Positions 12,048 through 23,500 of a stretch of 64,000 nt of DNA are shown here, piece after piece. Under the pieces are notes generated by a model. That model was not told where the DNA came from. It saw only the letters and a list, made by a program, of their open reading frames with translations, and did no database searches. The translations under genes were made by a program, and so were the position numbers. This DNA is from Terebella lapidaria (taxonomy: Eukaryota > Annelida > Polychaeta > Terebellida > Terebellidae), in assembly GCA_949152475.1 (NCBI GenBank), contig OX424560.1, positions 24,305,106 through 24,369,105 on the forward strand. Reading direction: 5' to 3'. Every line of letters begins with the position of its first letter. Positions within the stretch are counted from its first letter, which is position 1.

Positions 12048-14833
12048 CAATCACTCATTCATTGTATATTTATTGTTAACTTACTCACCAAATCATAAGT
12101 CCACAACATTCATTGATTCATTTTTCTATTAATTACTCTATTTAATTACTTTGTTAGTTAAGTTGATAGAGATAGATCATTTGATTCAAGTCTTTTGTTA
12201 CATAGAGTATATTTTCTTTTAACTAAATTTTATTCAATAATATTAAATTATCATTCTTAAAAAAAATATCTGAATGGTACCTGAATTGTACACGTTTGTG
12301 ATGGAAAACTAATTATACTCCTCAATGTACTCATATGCACTTCGCTACGTCCTTAAGTATATTTATGTACGATAGCATGGAATGCATCATTGCTTATTAA
12401 TAATATAAGCTATAATTGCTGTTCTGTTTTGTGATATGTAAAAATACGTTTGTAAACATGTGTAATAATGAATGAATAGACTGTGATAACACGTCAGTAT
12501 TGCACCGCGTTCATCGATCGCACCTCTGCCATCGTCAGTATACGATATGTAAATGTGATATATGATATATTGTTCTATGAGTATGTTATTTATCGTATAA
12601 CACATTAATGAACGCAATGCTCGTCACATTAAATATAATCAATAATTACTCAAGCAACGGTATTGATTTTCATATGTGGTATGCGATGTCACCGGGAGAC
12701 GAGCTGATTTTTTATCGGAAGATAAATGGTGTGCTGTAATTAATATATGCAGATCGAACTTGGTATGTGCAAATCATAAATACGTTGATCTAGCTTGCGA
12801 TAAGAAATACATGCAATCAGGATGGATCAGGCGGTAAATTTGTTTATGTTATAAGATTAAAAGATAACTTTCATTATTTAGGCATATTATTATCAGAAAT
12901 GGATTATTCCTGGGTTTTCTCCTATTTGTGATAAAGATCAGTAATTCTTCAGGAATACTCTCCAATGTCCCATGCCAGCGAAATGTGATTTGCCAAAGTG
13001 CAGTGTTGTACACGCCTTGTGAAAATGTGTTGAATATAACATGATGTTGCATGGAAAACCTTTATGATTATGTTGCGAAAAATAACGAAAAGTGTGTCAA
13101 ATTATTGTCAACGCGTTAGCAAATTTTGCACATTGCTTCGTATAATCACAAAAGCCAATGACTAGTTGGAGGCTATGGGTTTATCTGAAAACCAAATACA
13201 TTTGTGGCTTTTAAGATTTGGAATTGTCCAATGTGTGACACTTTCAGCAGACATACAGCTAATCCTGTGGGCGCAAATCCGACTCAAATGTGTTTGTTGT
13301 CTTTAAAGCTAGGGATTAACGGGTCGACACCCTATTACATGTTCATCTCTCTTTCAACTCATGTAATTTCGGCTTTAAATATCCGTTCAATATGCACCAG
13401 CATTCGTGCCCGCTATATCATAATCGCTGCACTCTTTTCCGTGGTGAAAACACACACTTTCAGCAAATAAGACAATATCGATTATGGCTTGGTAACTGTA
13501 CCGGCCCAGTAATTTCGCATGTTGGCCTGCCTGTTGCATGCAAAATACGATCGAAAAAAGAGTAGTCTTTCACAATTATTGGAGCCGAAATGTCATTTGC
13601 TTCCGTAAACATATGTTGGACATGGCCTTGCATATAGCGATTAATTAAAACCACTGCATTTTACACTGATAAAGCAATGGGCCAAAACTCCAGAAAATAT
13701 AGCTATAATATGCAAACACATATTTCATCTTATAACCATACATGAGTATTTTTAATTTCGCAATAAATTTCAATAATTTATAATATATATCTACCATAAA
13801 CTATCGTATAGCAACACTCGATTTACGTAATATAGTCAGTATATAACTTGAATGTAATTACCCAGTTATAAAGTTAGTCGTGCGAATATTCGATTTGAGA
13901 ACAGAACACTATGTTTTGTTGACAAATGAATCTAAAACTTTTGCACGAAAACACTTACTTCTTGTTTACAATTTGCAGGTGCGCAAAGTACTGACACTTA
14001 TTAAACGATACACCGTGTCTAGAGTGGTAATTGATGTTGGTATCATGATTTTTGAACAGCCTATATTCGAAACTATAACACATTGAAGAGAACCCAGTTT
14101 CCCAGTATGTCTAGAAAGTTAATTGATGTTAATATCAACTATTTTTTCGTCGTCAAATGAACATATTTGAAACAAGAACACATTGGAGAAAAATATCCAT
14201 ATAATATAATACATAATATGATTTGCACAGGACAGCATGACATTGCTCATGCGCCTATGCCTAGGTATTAAATACATGGGAGTTACAAAAAAAGAAAGTT
14301 TGTTGAAAAGAACGCGGTCACGCGATCCGTCCAAGTATATGACAAGTGATTTAAAGGCCTTTTCTTTGCAGTCCAAAGATGTTCCAACACTGTGAATTGA
14401 ATATAATCCCTTGTTTACCCTCTGAACGTCTCTCAAAGCCGTGTTTACTTACCTGCATTCAACCACTAAGATGACCCTCAAGACAGCGTTATTCACGATT
14501 ACGACGGATTTTTATCTTCGAAGGACTCGGTCTTTACATAGCTAACGTACCACGGGTGTATATTCTGAATACCAACGCAGAGAAGAGGGGCCAACAGCCG
14601 ATTCGAAATATAATGATATTTATGGGAATTTACGACCTGCGTGTCAATTTTTTCTCGCTTTTACTAGCGATAAGCGACGTTATTAAAAACCTGTTGGACA
14701 CGTTTTATGAACTAGGTCGCCACGGTGTCCACCCCTATGTAAATTACTGTGGCAGAGGCGAGTAGTGGGTGTTGAAGAGTCAATATTCAATCTTTGATTA
14801 GGTGGGGTTTTTTTGCTTGACAAGAAGACAAAA
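12048..14833. other. AT-rich intergenic region
   Basis: Includes the likely 3' untranslated region of the preceding gene. Only short reading frames without recognisable domains; no structured repeat seen. Confidence 0.5.
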
Positions 14834-15923
14834 AATTAGCCCAAGGGCTAAAGAAGATTACCGGACAATAGATGTTTTATATTTTAGTTATTAACAATTT
14901 TGTCCCGTGACCTTGAAAATAACGTTACTGGTCAAATTCAAGGTCACGAGAATATTCAGCATATATCAATTCCTATATGTCCACAATGGATTCCTAAGCT
15001 GTAAAGTCGATAGTAAGAGAGATATTACCATTTTGTATTCTGACGTTGAAAATAAGGTCAAAGGTCAAGGTCCTGTTCAAGGTCATGAGAATATTCAGCA
15101 TATATCATTTTCTACATGTTCACACTTGATTTACAAGCTGTAAAGTCGATAATAAGCGAGATATAAGCCAGTTTGTTCTTCGACCTTGAAAATGAGGTGT
15201 AAGGTCAAATATAAAGTCATCAGAATATACAGCATATATCATTTTCTATATGTTCAATATGGATTCCTAAGCTATAAAGCCGATAACAAGTGAGATATTA
15301 GTCAATTTGTTCTGTGACATTGAAAGTGAGGTCAGAGGTATAATTCATGATCACGAGTATATTCAGCATATATTATTTCTTATATGTTCAATATGGAATC
15401 CTAAGCTGTGAAGTCAATAATAAGCGAGATATTAGCCATTTGTGCTCCGACCTTGACAATAAGGTCAAAGGTCAAGTTCAAGTTGATAATAAGCGATATA
15501 TTCGCCATTTTGTTCTCTGACCTCGGAAATGATGTCAAAGGTCAAATTCGCGGTCACCAGCATGCTCATCAAATGTCATTTCTTATATGCCCAAAATTAA
15601 TTCCTAATATTCAATCTCAATATTAAGTGAGATATTAGCAATAATGTGCCCCATTATAAAGCATAGGAGAATTCAACATGGGGAAAGTCCCATTTGGGCC
15701 AAGTTGACGTAATTATATTACGTAATTATATTCTAGCCGTTTTCCGTCCAAAATGGTAGTCATTTTGAAAAAAAATTGAAAATAAAAAAACTAAAAATAC
15801 CTCCGTTTTCAAATATTTTTAGGTATTTTTGAGCAAAATTTCAGAAAGATTCGACTGTAAACTTTAAAGATAAAAATGTAGATGGACGACGACAGACGAC
15901 GGACGCAACGGTCCGGTAACCTG
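14834..15923 (+). mobile_element. Palindrome-capped repeat element, copy A (non-autonomous)
   Basis: The left end is a perfect palindrome, TAGCCCAAGGGCTA (14837-14850), followed by GATTACCGGACAAT. The right end is GGTCCGGTAACCT (15910-15922), preceded by GACGGACGCAACG. Between them lies a tandem repeat of about 135 bp (14906-15640) with CCTTGAAAATAAGGTCAAAG-type blocks, then a unique segment shared with the other copies. There is no coding capacity. It matches the element at 61,267-62,693 in inverse orientation. One arm of the right-hand hairpin is deleted compared with the copy ending at 38,410. Confidence 0.65.
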
Positions 15924-16019
15924 AAATCATGAAGATTTTTTGCGGCCCAAAAACATCATTCCAGAGCATTCCAAATCAGTAGCAATTAGGATAACATCAA
16001 ACACTATGGTGGCCCTATG

Positions 16020-16440
16020 CTGCCAAGTAGTTTATGAACCAATCCGCCAAGTTTGAATTCAAGAAAGAGTCACTGCCGAGTTTGTAAACCAAAGCGCCCA
16101 CTTCGTAAACCAATCCGCCAAGTTTGAATTCAAGACAATAGTTTTCGGCGAGTTTGTTAACCATTTCGCCGAGTTTTTAGCACAGGTGGAAACGTTTTTA
16201 GCACGGCACAAACCTTTTCTAGCATGGAATTAGTAAACTTTCTAGCACGTCGGGAACGTTTATAGCGTGGCGGAAACCTTAGCATGGCGAAAACCTTCTT
16301 AGCATGGCCGACACTTTTTAGCCCCGCATAAACCATTTTAGCATGGCACAAACCTGTCTAACATGACACAAACCTTTCTAGCACGGCACTAACCTTTCTA
16401 GCATGGAATTAACCTTTCTAGCACGGGAAAACTTTTTTGG
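16020..16440. repeat. Short-period imperfect tandem repeats
   Basis: The first part repeats AACCAATCCGCCAAGTTTG-like words. From about 16,170 the sequence becomes an irregular minisatellite of about 20-25 bp units resembling TTTCTAGCACGGCACAAACC, with roughly a dozen diverged units. No coding potential is evident. Confidence 0.65.
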
Positions 16441-19400
16441 GGAAAACTACTCTCATATCAAAACGAGCCGTTTTTGGTGGGAAATGGAGCCGTTTTTATG
16501 TGTGTGCATTTCAGAAAAAATCGATCATAAATCATTATCTACAGTGTTCGCTAACTAAAGGTCTGGTATGCTAATATCTCTAGTAGTTTTGTCCCAAAGA
16601 CAATTTACACTCGTTCTGTGGTGGACATCATTTTGACATTGACTGTTTAAAATCACCTTGGTCGAATACATAGACGCAAAATGATACACCATGAGTACGA
16701 CTTCTTATACGTTCATAATACAAACCCTGTAAGTTCCATATGCGATATTTTGTTTTCTGGAAGACGATTTGTCCTTAAATTCCTGACATTATCTTGATAC
16801 TGACCTTCCATGGTAATCCAAGGTCAACAACACCAACGGAAACCTTTCACAATTATCTGTAGTCATCCAGAACATAAACTTCCCCTGTATCTGCAACCAT
16901 TCAGACCACATAGACCCATATTCTTAGTTAATGGCAAATAATTTTTACTTCCCAAATGCACGTATAAGTCTGAACGTTTATTCCATTTTATTTAAAACTG
17001 GCTGAGGTGTGTAGAACCTTTGTTATAGACAACTCCCATCACTTGGGGTCAGTTTCAAGGTCATCTAACATGGCTTCCTATACACTCACAATTCTATTTT
17101 ATGCTCTTTATATTCTGGCAATTTACTCATTTAGAACGAGACAAAACATTGAATTTGGCCGCCCAGAAGCTGTTGAATCAGAGTCAAACACTCGGTTACA
17201 GCACAACTATGTATCGATATCTATAATTGTATATTTTTGCGACCTTGACCCTTACCTCAGACAACCTGCAGACAATTAACACACCCATGCAGTTATTGTT
17301 CAGCATTGTAAAGATAATGAAAACAGTTTTAAAAATATTCATTGATTTTATTAGAATCAGTTTCTGCATATTTCGAAACAGAAAATATATCATGGAGGTA
17401 TCACCACTCCACCAGCAGTTTGTCTTTTATAAATACATCCACACACATTTCAGGTTACGATGATGAATTTCTTTGATGATTATTTCGTAAAATGACACCC
17501 CTCATCACAACATTCTCTGAAAGTAAAAACAGAAACCTACCCTTAAACGTTAACGCCCCAAATGGATACATTCTCCACGAAAAAATTCCATCATAACGTG
17601 TATCCCAAAATAGCCGGTAAAAGTTAATCATAATGCAACAGTCAAACACAATCATAATGTTCAGATGCATAATGTTGACCATGCCCAAAATTTGGACAGT
17701 TGTGGAAATTTTGAGATCCGATTGAATTTAAACGATTTGTCACATCAGCAGTTCTGGCAAAGTAAACTGATTGTCCCCAATCCTTAATTGTGATTCAAGC
17801 ATGACTTTATTGAAAGTGAAAGATTTAAAAACATTTCGGTGATGAATTTTGAAGCATAATCTGTACTGAATTGGAAGGAAAGGTAACAAACAGATATTGA
17901 AAGCATATTGTGCAAAATGGCCAAAAATGCATGACACATTATGATCCATTTCCTAATTATTTAACCACAACATACATATTGGATATATATTGCTCCATAA
18001 AGTCATCATACCTATGTATGCATATTCACCATTTATGCACATATATTACAAATATTCTCTATTGCACATTCGACAAAAAACTTCACAGCTTAGTGATGTA
18101 AACATGTTTTTTAGAGCTTTGATGTCATATTTTTGGTGGATTTCACAACACAGATCCCTTGATTTTGCTCGTTCAATTATTCACTTGTACATACCAAGCT
18201 GTCAACGTGACTTTGAGAACCATACAAGACATCCATATATATATATATATACATGTACTGAATTTTGATAATCTGATTGTGGACTAAAGAATCATATCAT
18301 GAAATAGACATAAAACAGTGTAGATTGAAAAGAATAATATATTTTGTAATATATTTTGTATATTGATGCAAACAAAAATGGCCTCTTCCCCGCATTATGC
18401 CTACCTACCAAGGTATCAAATGAATACAAAATACCTTTGTGACCATCATTCAAACACATAAACAACCAGTAAATTTGATAGATTACGGCAACGTGAAAAC
18501 CTTGACACATATTTTTTTTATACCTATGAACAGAATCACAAACACACATACATTCACCTCTCGATTCGATGTGGTCAGTTGATCATATAAATATTTGGCC
18601 AAATATTTGTTCGTGGAATGACTGCAGAATAAATAGCTAATACTCGGGAAATTATCTGTCTTCATGCAAATTAAAAAAACACTACAACCCACTATAAAAT
18701 ATTAAACATGCAATTGACGAAAATATCTACTTTTTGCTTTATATTCATTGCTTGGTGTTTTTCAGAGCACTGTTCCATTTGTCAAACAATATATTTAAAT
18801 AAATATTACGATACGGAACACATTGTGAAAATCTGAACTGGTACTGACAAAACAAATGATTATCACACGCTGACAAAGAAATATAATTTTGCTTGGTGGA
18901 ATAACAACATATTCCATACACATGTGCGATAAAACCTTTATCATTGCATACAAGTTATCACGATAGAAAATCACTAAAAATTTATAAATCTATACATTGT
19001 AGAGCTTGTGAATGAAAAACTTAATAAAAATGGTGTTCGTTGTTCAAAACCGGAGTCCATATAGTCAACATATCCAAATTTGTTTTTTTTTATATAATAC
19101 ATGAACGAATTCTCAAAATGAATGAATCATCGTTTTTTTAAAGAAAATAAGACAAGAAGAGCTTGTGAAAAATCACAGATGAAAACTTTTTGTGAGGAAT
19201 TGTATTTACACGAACTGGGTCTTCATGACAAGATAGATGAAATGTCTGATCATGAATAAAAATAATTTTTTGTATAAAACAAAAATCCTTTTGATATGTA
19301 GTACTCAAAAAATAAAAATTGGGGCAAACTTTTCAACAATTTTGTCATGGACAGCCAACTGCCTTCACATGTCTTGAAAACGTAACATACCTGAAGGTCA

Positions 19401-20190
19401 AAATGCAAAACATCATTACGATTTGCTGTCTTTTAAGCAAAATATTGAAACTGAACTACCGGTATCGGTCTTTCTGTCTGGTTCAGACAAGAGGTATAAA
19501 TTATCTTTCACATTTCTAATGAAACATAAACATGAATATGTGGCTACATACACATGAAAGAAGATATTTTTGATTGCATCGTAAGTGTTACATCATATGG
19601 TCAAGCATGAGAATTAGTCGACACACACAATTTCAAAATTCACATCGAAATGAATTTCACATTTTTGACGGAATCCATCCCAACAAACAAATCACAGGTT
19701 TTTTACAGACCCATTCTAAAATTCAAATCACAAACTTTTTGACGAACCCATCCGAACATACCATCCACAATTTTTGACGGACCCGTTCTAACATACCAAC
19801 AGGCAACAGTTCTGATAACGTATGATTCCCAGCACCAGTTAATTTGAGAGCCTTCTTTTTCCTATATACACAATTTGTTAACGATATTATGATATCTTTC
19901 AATCTACTACTACATACTGTGCATGTAAACAATATACTAGCAACCTGTACACATTTTTCAGTGATTTACATATAAATGACATAAAATAACGCACACAGAC
20001 TTGTGAACAGTGAAAACAATATGTACATATTTTATCACGTCTCTTTCAGAACAAAAATTGCACGAAAACGCAATCAATATAACTGGATAGCTCACCGTTT
20101 TGAGAACATTGGCTATACAAGATTCACAAAATCAACAAACATATACATTCCCCTACAAGAGCTTTTACTATCTTTCTATAGTGGCAGATC
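16441..20190. other. AT-rich intergenic region downstream of the GALNT gene
   Basis: No convincing gene. The right part may contain the 3' untranslated region of the minus-strand GALNT gene, whose poly(A) site I could not fix. Weak tandem words (CAAACAAATCACAG, then ACCCATCCGAACATACCA) occur near 19,680-19,800. Confidence 0.45.
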
Positions 20191-20206
20191 GCTAAACTAT
20201 AGTAGA

Positions 20207-20247
20207 AATAGGAGCTAAAAACTAAGCTCCTATTAGAAATAGGAGCT
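20207..20247 (-). other. Three-copy inverted/direct repeat that can form alternative hairpins
   Basis: AATAGGAGCT occurs at 20207-20216 and 20238-20247, with its exact reverse complement AGCTCCTATT between them at 20225-20234. The middle copy can pair with either flank (10 bp stems; loops of 8 and 3 nt), not both at once. It lies about 270 nt past the GALNT stop codon on the transcribed strand, so it is probably in the 3' untranslated region. Confidence 0.5.
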
Positions 20248-20511
20248 AAAAATTACATTGCTTTCCCACACAAATTTCACAATTCCTGAAAATACCAATT
20301 CCGCTCCCATGCACACTTCACACGAATCATGATATATGAACATTGATTTATGCGATACGTAATATATTATGTTGGCGAAAGGCGAAGAAGACACAACACG
20401 TAAATAAAATATAGCGTACAATTTGACAACAAACATTTACAATTTGTCTATCCATTTTTTTTAAGGCATCTGATGAAATTGTCAAGTGCTATGGATAACC
20501 ATGGACTGATC

Positions 20512-23500
20512 CTATCTATGCGGCAGCGCGTTACTCGTAGAATTATTTGTTTTTCGATGCCACGTCCAGATCTGTCGATTGATTCCTGAACATGGCTTCA
20601 TCTCGATCTGTTTGCCATCTTCAGATAGCTGTAGACATAGGTTTGTATTCTTATGTCGTAAGGAGTTGTCCTGGAAAAAAAACAAAAGAAAATATATTCA
20701 CATTTATCATTTAAAATCACACAATTCTCCTTAAATATACAAGAGAGAATTTACACGAATTTTGCTATCCACATCCGAAAAAATAAAACAGAACAATTTG
20801 CTGCATACACCGGCGTTAAAAATGTCTCATTTTACAAATTCTGCGCAAATTTCCACGACATTCTCCGGCTTCTGACAAGCCATACATACCGTGCCGTAGA
20901 CCCACTCCTGGTTGCCCCTCATGCCGTGGCACGGGTAAATCATGACAAACTGTCCCGCGTAGTCCAGACAGCCTTCGTCCCTCCGGATCTCCCCGGATTT
21001 ACTCAGCATCCAATACTGAAACATGACACGATGTAAGTCAATGTATGGAATTTTGAGAATTCCAATAAAATTTGTTCTTAAAGTTACATGTATATTTTTC
21101 ATACATGACGGTCACTAAATTGAAAACTACCAATTTGGGAAAACAATGAGTTAAAATTTCGCGTTTATCGATTATAGGTAATGAATAGATGTAATGGATG
21201 CAATTTAGCTTAAATTAAAGATTTTTCAAGCCATATCCCTCACTGTTACCATAAATACTAATATCCCAAACATCCTCAGATGACCACATCTATGGTATAA
21301 AGACCCGAATTGTTACCATGGTTACCTGGTTGCCGCCCTGGTTATGACAGGGCCACATTTTGACGGCCTTGTTGTATGAATGGTGATCCACGGGACTATC
21401 AATACACATAGCCTTGGCTTTGCTACGGATCTATGGGAAAAACCACATAACCACATCACGTATAACCACATAACCATTCAAAACAAAATGTTCCCAATAC
21501 ACCCAACTTATTTATTGGACAACAGTGGGATTAATTTTCTATATTTGGCGACGTTTCTGCAGGAGAGAAAAAGAAATTCAGGTATGAAGTAGTTTGAACA
21601 GCCACCTGAAATACAATTTTAAGCAAGTTGGGTTTGGGAGAAACTAGACGTCAAGGCCTAAAGATGCCTTGGAGGCATTTCGGTGTGATGAATAATTTAT
21701 AATACTAGATATCGACGAAAATGAAAAATGTCGACAAATTTCGGGTCAAGGTCAAAGTTCATCCATAATACCCGCTAGACATGTTTGTCTAGGGCGACGA
21801 GTCCGAAAACACCATCCGTTTCGCTCTACGACGCACCGTTTCCGAGATATCGACGAAAACAAAAACTGCCGACTCGGCAAAAAAATTTCGGGTCAAGGTC
21901 AAAGTTAATCCATGATACCCCTTAGACATGTTTGTCTAGGGCGACGAGTCCGAAAGTAACGTCCGTTTCGCTCTACGACGCACCGTTTCCGAGATATCGA
22001 CGAAAACGAAAAATGCCGACTCGGCAAAAAAATTTCGGGTCAAGGTCAAAGTTCATCAATAATTCCCCTTAGACATGTTTGTCTAGTGCGACGAGTCCGA
22101 AAAATAACGTCCGTTTCGCTCTACGACGCACCGTTTCCGAGATATCGACGAAATCGACGAAAACGAAAAATGCCGACTCGGCAAAAAAATTTCGGGTCAA
22201 GGTCAAAGTTCATCAATAATTCCCCTTACACATGTTTGTCTAGTGCGACGAGTCCGAAAATAACGTCCGTTTCGCTCTACGACGCACCGTTTCCGAGATA
22301 TCGACGAAAACGAAAAATGCCGACTCGGCAAAAAAATTTCGGGTCAAGGTCAAAGTTCATCCATAATACCCCTTAGACATGTTTGTCTAGTGCGACGAGT
22401 CCGAAAATAACGTCCGTTTCGCTCTACGACGCACCGTTTCCGAGATATCGACGAAAACGAAAAATGCCGACTCGGCAAAAAAATTTCGGGTCAAGGTCAA
22501 AGTTCATCCATAATACCCCTTAGACATGTTTGTCTAGTGCGACGAGTCCGAAAATAACGTCCGTTTCGCTCTACGACGCACCGTTTCCGAGATATCGACG
22601 AAAACGAAAAATGCCGACTCGGCAAAAAAATTTCGGGTCAAGGTCAAAGTTCATCCATAATACCCCTTAGACATGTTTGTCTAGGGCGACGAGTCCGAAA
22701 ATAACGTCCGTTTCGCTCTACGACGCACCGTTTCCGAGATATGCAGGATGAATCAAGGATGACTCAGCAAAAAATTATTTCGACCTCTAGGTCAAAGGTC
22801 GTTTGAGGTATCGATCCCAAAATCAATAGGGTTCTTCCCTGGTGATATATAAACCTCCGTGCAAAATTCTGCAACTATTGCCTGAATATTTTTTGAGTTA
22901 TCGTCCGGAAACCAAGTTCCTCGATTTCATCCTCACGGACCTCACGGACCTCGGAGCCGGATCAAAAAAAAAAGTACACCCTAGAGATGTTTGTCTAGGG
23001 CGACGAGTCCGAAAATAACGTCCGTTTCGCTCTACGACGCACGGTTCCCGAGATATGCAGGAAGCCTCAAGGATGAATCAGCAAAAAATTATTTTGACCT
23101 CTAGGTCAAAGGTCGTTTGACGGATCGATCCCAAAATCAATAGGGTTCTTCCCTGGTGGCATATGAACCTCCACGCAGAGTTCTGCAACTATTGCATAAA
23201 TATTTTTCCAGTTATCGTCCGGAAACCAAGTCTTAAAATTAGCCTTGATTTCATCCTCACGGACCTCACGGACCTCCGATCCGGCTCAAAAAGAATAGGG
23301 TTCTTCCTCATATCATTTCTGACTTGCGGTGAAAATTTGACAAGGATCCGTCAAGGCAATCTAAAGTTATCGTCCGGAAACCAAAAGTGGCGGAAGAAGA
23401 AAAAAAAGAAAAAAAAAAAAAAAAAAAAATTCTGCTAAAACCATAAAGGCATTTCTGCCGAAATGCCTTAATAAGCAACATGAAACACACGCTTAAATAA

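Noticed and set aside
21930..21980. GACGAGTCCGAAAATAAC in the 147-bp units resembles a hammerhead ribozyme core
   Set aside because: The CUGAUGA core and a stem II between GAGTCC and GAAA are missing; only a fragment matches.
22086..22376. Frame with repeated [18 protein letters not shown]
   Set aside because: Translation of the 147-bp tandem array; not a gene.
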